Assembly: GCF_037113415.1 (NCBI RefSeq) | Contig: NZ_CP146608.1 | Location: forward strand, 2,190,501 to 2,254,500 | Direction of reading: 5' to 3' | Source of the DNA: Devosia sp. XK-2 | GTDB taxonomy: Bacteria; Pseudomonadota; Alphaproteobacteria; Rhizobiales; Devosiaceae | DNA length: 64,000 nt | Part shown: positions 46,068-55,126 of the stretch, piece after piece | Layout of the letters: each line of letters starts with the position of its first letter | Position numbering within the stretch: the stretch's first letter is position 1 | Program-made: the position numbers and the translations under genes | The notes under the pieces: model-generated | What the model was told of the DNA's origin: nothing | Database searches by the model: none | Seen by the model: only the letters and a program-made list of their open reading frames with translations

Positions 46068-46349
46068 ATGGGCAGACCCAAGACCGATCTCGACCACAAT
46101 ATTCTGGGCTCGCCCATCCCGAGCAAGCTGGTCCGTCCACTCCAGCCCATGCCGGACTTCGTCCGCGCCGCGCTGGACGAGCGGGAGCTGCGCGAAAGAT
46201 ATGATGCGCGGCCGGACTATCAGCGCAACGACTATCTGATGTGGATCAACAAGGCCAAGCGCGAGGATACCAAGCGCAAGCGGCTCAGCCAGATGCTCGA
46301 GGAGTTGGAAGCGGGCGGCGTCTATATGCGCATGAAATGGAACGGCTAG
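46068..46349 (+). CDS. YdeI/OmpD-associated-like small protein
   Basis: A 93-residue protein similar to the C-terminal half of YdeI/OmdA proteins: PDFVRAALDERELRERYDARP, then RNDYLMWINKAKREDTKRKR and QMLEELEAGG. The longer family members have an N-terminal domain absent here. A role in cell-envelope or bacteriocin protection has been proposed for relatives. AAAGGA lies 5 bases upstream. Its stop codon shares CTAG with the convergent YkgJ-type gene. Confidence 0.82.
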   Translation: MGRPKTDLDHNILGSPIPSKLVRPLQPMPDFVRAALDERELRERYDARPDYQRNDYLMWINKAKREDTKRKRLSQMLEELEAGGVYMRMKWNG

Positions 46350-46903
46350 CCTTGGTTGAGTGTGCTCAGCATCACTGTGCCATCTCTCTCCCAGACATGG
46401 GTCCGGTCGATATGCGCCAGCGACCAGGCAAAAATTTTCTGCATTTCGCGCAGGTCCCTGGCGACCACGGCATCGGCCAATAGCTCATTCATGCGCATCT
46501 TGGCCGGCAAATGCCCCGGCGGACCGAGCCGCTCGAATTCGACGCCGATATCCTGCTCCACCCAGGCGCCGACCGTCCCGGCAAAGTCCTCGGAAACCAG
46601 GAACGCACTCAGTTCAAGGATGAGCAGCGTGACCGTGTCATTGTCGAAGCTCTCCGACCGGATGACGACGCCGCTGCGGCTCGGATGCCACTCCGGGCCG
46701 AGGTCTTCAAGAAAGAACCAGCCGCAGAAAAAGCCCCGGCATATGGCGGGCCGCGCTTCATAGACCGTGCAGCCCTGCCCCTCGGCGCAATGCGGGCACG
46801 GCGTATTCGCCGGTTTCTGCAGTCCCGCGGTGTGAATGGGCGGAAAAGAGCAGCAGGCTGTGCAGCCATCGCATTCCCGACCGCTCAGCGGTTTGAGCGC
46901 CAT
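46346..46903 (-). CDS. YkgJ family cysteine-cluster protein
   Basis: A 185-residue protein with a zinc/iron-type cysteine cluster: CDGCTACC near the start, then CPHCAEGQGC and RPAICRGFFCGW. The cysteines are evenly spread over the first 75 residues, the pattern of the YkgJ (UPF0153) family. Some relatives bind Fe-S or zinc; function unknown. The ATG at 46903 follows GGGAG by 8 bases and is preferred to 46909. Confidence 0.88.
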   Translation of the reverse strand: MALKPLSGRECDGCTACCSFPPIHTAGLQKPANTPCPHCAEGQGCTVYEARPAICRGFFCGWFFLEDLGPEWHPSRSGVVIRSESFDNDTVTLLILELSAFLVSEDFAGTVGAWVEQDIGVEFERLGPPGHLPAKMRMNELLADAVVARDLREMQKIFAWSLAHIDRTHVWERDGTVMLSTLNQG

Positions 46904-46973
46904 TTCCATTTCTCCCTGCTTGTCAGCAAGAGCGCATTGCCCCGCGATTGTCCAGCGCCCGGCCAGGATGGGA

Positions 46974-47537
46974 TCAGCACCAGCCGCGCCGGGCGCCTTG
47001 CCATTCATGTGCCAGGCCCTCGGCCACCAATTGCGCGCCCACCGAGCGTCCGTCCCGCTCGACGATTCTGAGTTTGCGCCCATACCGGTCCTCGTCGCGA
47101 TCGGCCGGCGCAAGACTGAACGGCCCGGCATTGAGCAATTGCGCCAGGCGGCTGGTAGCCTGCCGGCCCAATTGCGCCTCCCGCGCGCATTGCGGCGAAG
47201 AAATCTCGGGCGTGTTGATATCGGCGATACGGATCTTGGTGCCATCGAGCCAGAACGTGTCGCCATCGACAATGCACGTGTCGCGTTTGGCACTCGAGCA
47301 GATGGCAAAGTGGCGCGAATAGACCTCGGGGGCGACGGACGCCGCGGCCGGTGCTGCACCCAGCAACCAATCGGTCAGCCGGCCCTCGTCGACCATGCGG
47401 GTCACGGCGCCGCCCAGCGCGATTGCCGCAAGGGCAACGGCGAGAAGCTGCCCCATCTCCAGCACGCGATTGCGCCGTCTCCTGACGGTCCGCCGTCTTG
47501 TGCCGCCACGCCCATAGCTCTGCCGTATCACGCCCAT
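46974..47537 (-). CDS. Membrane-anchored thermonuclease (SNase-like) family protein
   Basis: A 187-residue protein. The first 25 residues are very basic (GGTRRRTVRRRRNRV), then a membrane helix (about 29-48, GQLLAVALAAIALGGAVTRM) and an SNase-like OB-fold domain: CIVDGDTFWLDGTKIRIADINTPE with metal-binding Asp, AREAQLGRQATSRL, then a D-R-Y-G-R-K segment with the catalytic Arg. The domain probably faces the periplasm. AAAGGGG lies 8 bases upstream of the ATG. It is divergent from ssrA. Confidence 0.88.
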   Translation of the reverse strand: MGVIRQSYGRGGTRRRTVRRRRNRVLEMGQLLAVALAAIALGGAVTRMVDEGRLTDWLLGAAPAAASVAPEVYSRHFAICSSAKRDTCIVDGDTFWLDGTKIRIADINTPEISSPQCAREAQLGRQATSRLAQLLNAGPFSLAPADRDEDRYGRKLRIVERDGRSVGAQLVAEGLAHEWQGARRGWC

Positions 47538-47640
47538 ATGCCGGTCCCCTTTGGCCGACACCATGATCACGACTTGTTAAATGGCGCTGAATCGACCCCA
47601 TCCGAGTTTGCATCTGCAGGGGGGCTCGCCTATATAGGAG

Positions 47641-47963
47641 GTGCCCTTACGGGCTATGGCGATAAACAGTCATTGTAATAAACCCATCGGACCCGGGGGC
47701 AGTACCCGGCGTCTCCACCATCTCCCCTCCCAGCGGGGGGAGCCAATGGGGACGAAACAGGATCGACGAGGGCGTAAAGAGTGTGCTTTCGCTCGGCATT
47801 GTACCGCCGTTATCGGGCTAAAACTTATAGTTGCCAATGACAACCATAAGGCTCCGGTCGCTCTCGCCGCTTAAGCGGTGCTAGCACTGGGAATTGAAGT
47901 CCTCCGCTCCTAGCCGGGCGGCAGGCGGGGTTCGCAGGCACCTGGCAACAGAAGCCTGCACTC
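47641..47963 (+). ncRNA. ssrA: tmRNA (permuted, two-piece)
   Basis: A transfer-messenger RNA in the circularly permuted form of alphaproteobacteria. The acceptor piece comes first and ends GGCGTCTCCACCA (CCA at 47718-47720). After a short removed loop (about 47721-47747) the coding piece begins GGGGACGAAACAGGATCGACG at 47748; GGGGACG pairs with CGTCTCC as the acceptor stem. The tag frame from 47833 gives ANDNHKAPVALAA then TAA at 47872, so with the charged alanine the tag is AANDNHKAPVALAA. Pairing at the 3' end (GCAGGC with GCCTGC at 47954-47959) fits the last pseudoknot. Outer boundaries are approximate. sspB follows. Confidence 0.93.
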
Positions 47964-48076
47964 AATTTCATTTTGCCTGAAGTTCCAGCCCCCTTTGTTC
48001 TTGAAATTCATGGGAACGTAGGGCTGATATGGGCCGTTCGGGATTCGATCCGGACAGATGAGGAGATCAGGGCACT

Positions 48077-48565
48077 ATGGCCGAAGACCACATGCGATAC
48101 GACATTCTCGCTCAGGAAGCCCTGCGCGGCGTCGTGCGCAAGGTATTGGCGGAAGTCTCCCGGACCGGACTGCCAGGTGACCACCACTTCTTCATTTCCT
48201 TTGCGACCCGCGCGCCCGGCACGCGGATCAGTGAAGAACTGCTCAAGCAGTACGACAAGGAAATGACCATCGTGCTGCAGAACCAGTATTGGGACCTCAA
48301 GGTCACCGAAAGCGCCTTCGAGGTCGGCCTGAGCTTCAATGGCCAGCCAGAAATGCTGCACATCCCCTTTGCGGCCATCAAGAGCTTCTTCGATCCTTCC
48401 GTGCAATTCGCCCTGCAATTTGATCCGGCCACGGCGCCTGACGAACGCGAAGCCGATGAAGCCAGCGCTGACGCGGCCACCGAAGCCGCCTCGGGCGACA
48501 ATGCCTCGAGCGAAACCAGCGGCGAAAAGGTCGTCAGCCTCGACGCCTTCCGCAAGAAGCCCTGA
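48077..48565 (+). CDS. sspB: SspB-type ClpXP adaptor protein
   Basis: A 162-residue adaptor. The N-terminal 110 residues are the SspB fold (DILAQEALRGVVRKVLAEV, HHFFISFATRAPGTRIS), followed by an acidic, low-complexity linker (about 122-148) and the C-terminal VVSLDAFRKKP, the ClpX-docking tail. SspB binds the N-terminal part of the ssrA tag (AANDN) and delivers tagged proteins to ClpXP. Being next to ssrA is a strong functional link. Confidence 0.94.
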   Translation: MAEDHMRYDILAQEALRGVVRKVLAEVSRTGLPGDHHFFISFATRAPGTRISEELLKQYDKEMTIVLQNQYWDLKVTESAFEVGLSFNGQPEMLHIPFAAIKSFFDPSVQFALQFDPATAPDEREADEASADAATEAASGDNASSETSGEKVVSLDAFRKKP

Positions 48566-48580
48566 CGCTTCGACCGGGGC

Positions 48581-48802
48581 ATGGAAAAGCGTTCCTTCTC
48601 CATAGCCGGACACCGCACATCGATCGCCTTGGAGCCCGATTTCTGGCGCGGGCTTGAGGCCATGGCCTCAAGCCGTGACCTGAGCCTTGCGGGCCTGGTG
48701 CGCGAAATCGACGAAAGCCGGGACACCACCAACCTCTCCTCCGCCGTGCGGCTGGCCGTCCTGGCCTGGTACAGGGATGGCGGTGCTACTGCCCCGGAAT
48801 AA
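48581..48802 (+). CDS. Ribbon-helix-helix domain protein
   Basis: A 73-residue protein of the RHH_4-type seen after sspB in many Rhizobiales. KRSFSIAGHRTSIALEPDFWRGLEAMAS is the beta strand and first helix, and LSLAGLVREIDESRDTTNLSSAVRLAVLAWY the second helix. It probably binds DNA as a dimer. It starts 16 bases after the sspB stop. Its last 17 bases overlap the 3' end of the convergent AsmA gene. Confidence 0.88.
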   Translation: MEKRSFSIAGHRTSIALEPDFWRGLEAMASSRDLSLAGLVREIDESRDTTNLSSAVRLAVLAWYRDGGATAPE

Positions 48803-51800
48803 GCTGGATCGGCTGGTTTATGCTATTGTCGATGGGCTGGTTCACCCCGGGCTGAAAGCCCAGATTGAGCGGGCCGGTCACCGGCGCTTCCGTGTCCTCG
48901 CCCTCCGGCACAACTGTGCCGCCCTGTTCGAGCAAAAGCCGTTCCTCTTCCAGTCGTTGCGCTTCTTCCTCCGCCGCCCGGCGGGCCGCCTCCTCGGCCG
49001 CGCGCCGACGCTGCTCCTCGATCAGCCGGTTGCGTTCTTCCGCGGCGGCGCGTTGCCGCGCTTCGTCCTCCAGCCGCAGGGTTTCGAGCCGCTCAACCTC
49101 CAATTCATTGGCGCGCACCTGAATTGCCGCGACCATTTCGCTGAGATCGACGTTCACCTCAGGCGCCAGTAGGGTCCCCGCCACCCGGGCGATAATGCGG
49201 GCGCTATCGGCCTCGACCAATCCATTCGGATCGCTGAAATCCCATGGGGTCAGCACATAGCTGCCATCCAGACCCAATGTGTCGAGCACCAGATTGAGGC
49301 TTCCGGCCAGCCGCCCGCCAACGCCTTCCACGATCAGATTGGCGATGCGGACAGTGCCGCCGGCAATGGTAAAGGCGCCGCGCGCCTCATCGGCGGTAAA
49401 TTCGCCCTGCGACAATGCCAGCCCGATCAGCGTTTCAAGCGCATCAGCCTCGGTATTGAGCACGTCCTCGAAGCCGGCAATGGCTGGAAACACCGATGGC
49501 GCCAGGCCCTGCGCCACAAAGTCGCCGATGGCGAAATTGCCCTCGCCCGTCATGCTGCGCATCGCCTCGCCCAGGCTCTCGCCGGTACCCTCGAACTGCA
49601 GACCGGCAAAGATATTGCCCGAAAGCCCCCTGGCGACGGCTTCGGGTGCGATGCTGTCGAGCGCCACGCCGTCCAGCGTGACCTGCCCCGAAATGGTGCG
49701 CGCCGCCAGCGAACCGGCGCAGCATTGCTCGACCGATAGCCTGAGCGCACCGCCACCGACCGACCCGACCAGCCGCGCAATGCCGACCGCCTCCGGGCTC
49801 CATGAATAATTGAAGCTGGTTTGGCCGAGCATCGGGCGACCCTGATGGGTCACACTGCCGCTCGAAACGGCAATATCGCCACGCGAGGGTCTCGGCGCCG
49901 CATTGACGGCCAATGGCCCCTCCGGCCAGATGCCAGCATCGGCACCGATCAGGGCATCCGCTCCAAACAGGGCCGCCGCCAATCCGCCCAATTCCATACT
50001 GTCCGCATTCACCTGTCCGGTGAAGCTGGGCAAGAGGCCCAGGCGTTGCATTTGCAAGTGGCCGCCAAAACCGACGCCGCCGGCAGTGCCGGAGATATTG
50101 TCCAGGGTCACGCGCCGCATCCCTTCAAAGGATAGTGCCGCGCTGGCCTCGACCCCCGGCAGGCTGGCGCCTTTTGCACCGATCAGCGTGGCGAGGCCCC
50201 CGCTCCTGTCGAGCAGCACATTGAGCGTGCCTTCCCCGCTGATCTCGCCGCTCTGTGCCACCTGCAGCCCGCCGAAATAGCCGATGGACTGCCCGCCCTG
50301 GCTCAGCGCCATGCGGCCCCCGAACCCATCAGGTCCATTGCCTTCGAAAAACAGGCTCGCAATCAGGGCGTCACTGCCATCGAACAGGGACAGGTCCGAC
50401 AGTCCGAGCTGGTCCAGCGCGGCGGCACCGTCTTCCGCCTCCAGCGAGGCCACCAGGCGCAGATCGTCCCGCGCCAATGCAGCCAGGCCACCGGCCATTT
50501 CGGCCCGCATATCCAGTTTCGCGCCCCCGGCCGTTCCCCCCAAAGTCAGCACCTGTCCGCCGCCCTGCTCTGCACCCGAGAGCAGGAATTGCAAATCGGC
50601 CGGCCAGGCGCCTGTCAACGCTTCCTGCCAACCGAACGGAACGCCGGCCATTTCATAAATCGCAGCCAGGCCCGGGGCATCCGCCGCTGCTACGCCCAAC
50701 TGTCCGGACCCGGTGATATGCTGAGTGCTGAGACCACCGGTAAAACGCAGATTGGCGCTCAACGCCAGCCCGCCCCAATCCGAGGCCGAAAGGTGCGAAA
50801 AGTCGATAGCCTGGGGCGACCATTGCACCTCGGCCATCAGATCGCTGGCCGGCAGCCCCAGAATATCGACATTGTCCGCGGTGAGCGAAAGGCTGCCCTG
50901 GGGGAAGCTGATGGCGAAACTGGTATCACCGGCCGGGTCCGGAAACAGGGCGAGGAGGCGCGCCGTTTCGCCGGCATCCAGGCTTGCCAGACCCAGTACA
51001 GCATCCATCCGCGGCTCGGCCCCGAAACCGAGCCGCATTTCGATTGCATGGCGCTGTCCATCAAGGGTGAGGGTGCCGCGGCTCAGCCCGAAAGCGTCGC
51101 CGGCCAGCATCAGCCGGCCCTCGAGACGCCCGGGTGTGTTGAACAGCGGGCTATCCTCGCTGGGCCGTTTCCACAATTGGGAAAGCGCTTCGAGTCGCGC
51201 CGCGGCCACGCTGATATCGCCCCTAAAACCGATGACCCCATCAGCGTTGGTGACGTCGCCGGACAGGCGCAATTCGGTTTCGCCCGGCAGACGGCCCACC
51301 GCCTGTTCAAGGGTCCAGGTCCTGCCGTCGCTGGTCGCATCGACCCGCAATTCGCGCACCGCAAAACCCCGCAGCCCCACCTCGGCAAGATCGACCCCCA
51401 GCCGGCCCGGCATGGGTGGAATGGGTGGCGCCGGCAGTTCGGAAAGCATGCGGACAAATTCATAGGGCAATTCGCCAGGCACTTCCGTGGCGTCGCGCGG
51501 CGGCAGCGAGAACACGCCCCCGGACACCACAGCATCGAAGCTGCGCCGACTACCCAATTGTATGCTCGCAGCCCCCGTCAACCGCATCCCGGCGCGGTTT
51601 TCATCCGGGTGCAGCGTATAGCCGGACATCACCACACGATCGGTCGAGACGGTCAGGGCGCTTTCCAGCAGCAAGTCGCCGCGAATATCGTCGGCGCGTT
51701 CGGCTTCCGGCGGCGCCTGCCGATAGGCCAGATTGCCCTCGAAACGCGGCGCGGCGCCGGCCGAAAACACGCCGTCCAGCGTCACCGAAAATCCGCCCAG

Positions 51801-52433
51801 CGGCTCATGCACGAAGCTCGATATGCGGGCATTGCCATTCGCATCGGCGGCACCGGAATTGAATCGCACTTCATAGCGCGCCGCGTCGTAATCCGCCCGT
51901 CCCTGGAACTGGAAGGGGCCCGAAAAGCTGGAAAGCCGCAAGTCGCCGTCGACACGGCTGGCGACGAATGTCTCGGCCGAACGCAAATCCTCCAGCCTTA
52001 TGCTGCCATTGGTGATCCGCGCATGGCCCAGCGCCACGCCATTGCCAGCCCCGCTAAGGTCCACACCGCTGCCGACCAGGCCATTCTCGTCCACCGTCAG
52101 ATGCACCACGGGATGGTCGAGGCTGAGCGCGGTGACATTGTAGATATCGCGCAAGAAATCCATCAGCACGAATTCGGCTTCCACCGCGCCTACAGTCGCC
52201 GCCGGCGCCTCGGCATCGCCCACGATCACATCGGAAAAGGCCAGTCGCGGGCTGGGCAGCAAGGAAAATGAAATATCGCCGCGGATCGAGACCTCGGCGC
52301 CGAGCACGCCGCTCGCCAGCACCTCCATGCGGTCGCGATAATCGCCCCATTGGATAAAGCGCGGCGCGATGAAAGCGCCGGCCAGCACCACAATGGCTAA
52401 GATGCCGACCACGATATAGATGCGATTGAGCAC
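48786..52433 (-). CDS. Very large AsmA family protein
   Basis: A 1215-residue protein. A single N-terminal helix (about 4-24, IYIVVGILAIVVLAGAFIAP) anchors it; the next 100 residues match the AsmA opening (EVSIRGDISFSLLPSPRLAFSDVIVG). The middle is long, beta-rich and repeat-like, as expected for a bridge-like lipid-transfer groove spanning the periplasm. The last 120 residues form a highly charged coiled coil (ELEVERLETLRLEDEARQRA, then R/A/E repeats), then a proline/glutamine-rich tail NQPIDNSINQPIQLIPGQ. The GTG start at 52433 (AGG 5 bases before) is used; a longer frame to 52571 lacks support. Confidence 0.85.
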   Translation of the reverse strand: MLNRIYIVVGILAIVVLAGAFIAPRFIQWGDYRDRMEVLASGVLGAEVSIRGDISFSLLPSPRLAFSDVIVGDAEAPAATVGAVEAEFVLMDFLRDIYNVTALSLDHPVVHLTVDENGLVGSGVDLSGAGNGVALGHARITNGSIRLEDLRSAETFVASRVDGDLRLSSFSGPFQFQGRADYDAARYEVRFNSGAADANGNARISSFVHEPLGGFSVTLDGVFSAGAAPRFEGNLAYRQAPPEAERADDIRGDLLLESALTVSTDRVVMSGYTLHPDENRAGMRLTGAASIQLGSRRSFDAVVSGGVFSLPPRDATEVPGELPYEFVRMLSELPAPPIPPMPGRLGVDLAEVGLRGFAVRELRVDATSDGRTWTLEQAVGRLPGETELRLSGDVTNADGVIGFRGDISVAAARLEALSQLWKRPSEDSPLFNTPGRLEGRLMLAGDAFGLSRGTLTLDGQRHAIEMRLGFGAEPRMDAVLGLASLDAGETARLLALFPDPAGDTSFAISFPQGSLSLTADNVDILGLPASDLMAEVQWSPQAIDFSHLSASDWGGLALSANLRFTGGLSTQHITGSGQLGVAAADAPGLAAIYEMAGVPFGWQEALTGAWPADLQFLLSGAEQGGGQVLTLGGTAGGAKLDMRAEMAGGLAALARDDLRLVASLEAEDGAAALDQLGLSDLSLFDGSDALIASLFFEGNGPDGFGGRMALSQGGQSIGYFGGLQVAQSGEISGEGTLNVLLDRSGGLATLIGAKGASLPGVEASAALSFEGMRRVTLDNISGTAGGVGFGGHLQMQRLGLLPSFTGQVNADSMELGGLAAALFGADALIGADAGIWPEGPLAVNAAPRPSRGDIAVSSGSVTHQGRPMLGQTSFNYSWSPEAVGIARLVGSVGGGALRLSVEQCCAGSLAARTISGQVTLDGVALDSIAPEAVARGLSGNIFAGLQFEGTGESLGEAMRSMTGEGNFAIGDFVAQGLAPSVFPAIAGFEDVLNTEADALETLIGLALSQGEFTADEARGAFTIAGGTVRIANLIVEGVGGRLAGSLNLVLDTLGLDGSYVLTPWDFSDPNGLVEADSARIIARVAGTLLAPEVNVDLSEMVAAIQVRANELEVERLETLRLEDEARQRAAAEERNRLIEEQRRRAAEEAARRAAEEEAQRLEEERLLLEQGGTVVPEGEDTEAPVTGPLNLGFQPGVNQPIDNSINQPIQLIPGQ

Positions 52434-52583
52434 TGTGCCTGATCTGCCCCGGCTGAAACTGGCGTGAGTGTAGGCAGTTGCGGGGCATGCGCAAGCCCGC
52501 CTCCACGCCTTTTGAGCGAGGAAGAGGATATGGCCGCGCGAGCCATTCCCCCTGTCCCTCGCGCGCGCCACCCCACCCTCGGT

Positions 52584-52660
52584 CCCTCCCCATCAAGGGG
52601 AGGGAGGCGCAAGGCCGCAACGCTTGTGTTCATCGTCTCCCTCCCACTTATGGGGAGGGA
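52584..52660. repeat. Pair of oppositely placed palindromic repeats
   Basis: CCCTCCCC-ATCAA-GGGGAGGG (52584-52604) and TCCCTCCCA-CTTA-TGGGGAGGGA (52638-52660) belong to the same family as the hairpins at 43596 and 57907. Their flanks (CCCACCCTCGG before the first, TCAAGGCTGGGGG after the second) face each other. Confidence 0.75.
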
Positions 52661-52690
52661 TCAAGGCTGGGGGCTCTGGCGGTGCAAAGA

Positions 52691-52717
52691 AAAACGGCCG
52701 GGCAGATGCCCGGCCGT
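52691..52717 (-). terminator. Terminator after the phytase-like esterase gene
   Basis: A perfect 10-base stem ACGGCCGGGC/GCCCGGCCGT with an AGAT loop and five or more T after it on the transcribed strand, 24 bases past the stop at 52741. Confidence 0.9.
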
Positions 52718-52740
52718 CTGCAAGGTCAAGGGAGGCGACC

Positions 52741-54921
52741 TTAAAGAGAACCGATGGACCAGAACATGGTCTCGCCCGAAGAGTCGTCGACCCCGTCATT
52801 GTCGGTGACCACAAAGCCTTCGCCGCTGGCGTCGATGGCAAAACCTTCCACCTTGTCCAGCACATAGCCGCCGGTCGAGGTCAGATCGGGGATGAAGTCG
52901 CGCACCAGCGTCTTGGTGACTGTCGGCAATTCGCCGCCGAGCTGACCCGGGACCAGTTCGGCAACCGGCACGCTGTAGAGCGCCTTGAGCTGAGCCTTTT
53001 CCCCGATCTGGTTATCGCGTTCGACGATATAGACCAGATCGCCATGGGCGGTGATTTCCGAGAGACCCGTCCAGGCACCTTCGGCCGGAGCGTCGAGCGG
53101 GTAATTGACCGCGCCCCATTCGCCGCTGGCGATATTGTACGACACGAGCTTGACCATGCCCTTGGCGTCGTTCTTCCACTCGCGCTGAATGGCGATCCAG
53201 AGCGTAGCGTCGTCGCCCTCACCGATCATGGTGACGCCTTCGGCACCGAAGCGGATTTCCTCGGCAAGGAGTTCGGGCGGGAACGCCACTTCCTTGACGA
53301 TCTTGCCCTCGGCATCGACGCGGTAGAGCGCATGCGGGATCAGCCGATCGGTGCGGCCTTCCGACGCCAGCCAGAAACCGCCCTTGCCGTCGAGCGTAAT
53401 GCCTTCAAGGTCGAGCTTCTGGGCCGGGTGGCCGTTGCGGGACACCACGGTCTTGGCGGTAATGCGCGCCGGCGTGGCGGTTGCGTCAATGGTGTAGATC
53501 GAAGGCTGCGCACCCAGGAAACTGTCCGACACGCCATAGAGCATGCCGGGCTTGTCGGCATCGGCAACCAGGCCCGACAGAGCCACCCAGCCCAGCGGAC
53601 GACCATCGGCATCGACATCCGACACGATATGCGGATAAACGGGCGCGTCGGCTTCGCCCATCTCAAAAATCGAAACATGCGAACGGGCCGCACCATCGGC
53701 GCCGAGATCGGTCTCATTGGCGGTAATCAGCAGGCTGCGTGCCGGGATCGCCACCGCACCTTCCGGACCTATACCGGAGGGCAGTGCCTGGACGAATTCG
53801 GGTTCCGCCCCGGTATCCTTGTAAACGGCAACCAGTGAGGCGCGTTCAAGGCCAATAAGAAGATAGGTGTCGTCACCGAACCTGGCGACGTCGACACCTT
53901 CAGGTTCCACGCCCTTGGCATCCGAACGCTTGTCCGGATAGTGGCCGAGCCGGGCAGCGAGATGATCGAGCGAGGCGCCACTGTCGAAGAGAACTTCGCC
54001 TGCCTTGTTGAAAATCGAGAAGCTGCGCGAGCCGCCATTATAGTCGCCTTCATTGGCGACGACGAAACGCTCGTCGTCGATCCACTTGACGGCATCAGGT
54101 TCGCGCAGGCGGCCGGGCTGGCTGTCGGTGAAGTCGAGCGAACCATTGTCGAGCGCGTCGATATTCTCAAGGTTGACCGAACCGGCGGAGAAATGCGCGG
54201 TCACTTCACCCGAATTGCCATCGACGATCACGAAGTGATTGTTTTCCTGCAGCGAAACGACGACCTCATTGAGGCTGTTAATCGACACATATTCCGGTTC
54301 CGGATCATCGCCGGCGATCTCGGCCAGGCCAGTCAGGTCGACGATTTTGAGGGTGGAGCAATCCACGGCGCCGTCGACGACATTGACCAGCGCCAGCGCA
54401 CCGGCCGGCATTTGCGGGAGCTCGCCATCGTTGAAATCTTCGTCGCGCTCGTTCTCGATGGCCACGGCGATCAGCGAGCCATCGGCATTGCGCGCAACGG
54501 AGTCAGGCTGGCCGCCCAGATCGCATGAGGCTTCGACGCTCTGGCTGGCCAGATCAATGGTCGAGAGAGTGCCGGAAGGCTCGGTATAGCTCTGGGAGGT
54601 ATTGACGCCCACAAAGACCTTGCCGCCATCGACCACGACCGTCGTCGGTTCGCCATCCAGCGCCACGAAACCGGCCGGTTTGGGCATTTTGGGATCGGTG
54701 ATATCGACAAAGCCGACGCCGCCCGCCGGGCTGTCGGAATAGATCAGCGTCATCCCATCTTCGGAGACGGTGATGATTTCGGACGAGGTTTCCTCGGCGT
54801 CGGGCGTGTTCAGCGCCACTGGAAAGCTGGCAATACGGTTGAAATATTGGGCGGCCTCGACGCCGGCCGTGGACAGGAGCAGGGCTGCGCTCAACAGAGC
54901 CAGACGCTTTTGAGCAATCAT
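52741..54921 (-). CDS. Secreted esterase-like phytase-family protein with beta-propeller
   Basis: A 726-residue exported protein. A signal peptide (LALLSAALLLSTAGVEAAQY) is followed by a beta-propeller half with choice-of-anchor-type repeats (GGVGFVDITDPKMPKP, GKVFVGVNTSQSY, PDSVARNADGSLIAVAIENE). The second half (from about 400) is an esterase-like phytase domain: ALYRVDAEGKIVKEVAFP, RFGAEGVTMIGEGDD and LDKVEGFAIDASGEGFVVTDN with acidic residues likely to bind calcium. Relatives are secreted phosphatases or phytases; the substrate here is open, phosphate scavenging is possible. A strong terminator follows. Confidence 0.82.
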   Translation of the reverse strand: MIAQKRLALLSAALLLSTAGVEAAQYFNRIASFPVALNTPDAEETSSEIITVSEDGMTLIYSDSPAGGVGFVDITDPKMPKPAGFVALDGEPTTVVVDGGKVFVGVNTSQSYTEPSGTLSTIDLASQSVEASCDLGGQPDSVARNADGSLIAVAIENERDEDFNDGELPQMPAGALALVNVVDGAVDCSTLKIVDLTGLAEIAGDDPEPEYVSINSLNEVVVSLQENNHFVIVDGNSGEVTAHFSAGSVNLENIDALDNGSLDFTDSQPGRLREPDAVKWIDDERFVVANEGDYNGGSRSFSIFNKAGEVLFDSGASLDHLAARLGHYPDKRSDAKGVEPEGVDVARFGDDTYLLIGLERASLVAVYKDTGAEPEFVQALPSGIGPEGAVAIPARSLLITANETDLGADGAARSHVSIFEMGEADAPVYPHIVSDVDADGRPLGWVALSGLVADADKPGMLYGVSDSFLGAQPSIYTIDATATPARITAKTVVSRNGHPAQKLDLEGITLDGKGGFWLASEGRTDRLIPHALYRVDAEGKIVKEVAFPPELLAEEIRFGAEGVTMIGEGDDATLWIAIQREWKNDAKGMVKLVSYNIASGEWGAVNYPLDAPAEGAWTGLSEITAHGDLVYIVERDNQIGEKAQLKALYSVPVAELVPGQLGGELPTVTKTLVRDFIPDLTSTGGYVLDKVEGFAIDASGEGFVVTDNDGVDDSSGETMFWSIGSL

Positions 54922-55126
54922 GTTTGGGTCCCCCGGAATGTTGCGGGGCCCGGATTAGGACTGCGCAGAAACAGTTGCGTGACACTGGCGTGACGTTGCT
55001 GTGACAGCCCGGGCTTCTATACAGGCCGCGCCGTCATCCCTATATTGGCCAGCAGAACAAAATGAGATTCGTCAAGACTTGGCCGCATGCCCGCCCCGGT
55101 GTCGCGGACCATGGAACAGAGTACGC

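Noticed and set aside
47641..47874. 77-residue frame ending KAPVALAA
   Set aside because: It is the tmRNA tag frame and its upstream RNA, not an independent protein.
50589..52271. 560-residue frame opposite the AsmA gene
   Set aside because: Arg/Gly/Ala-rich antisense translation with no motif; the AsmA frame explains the region.
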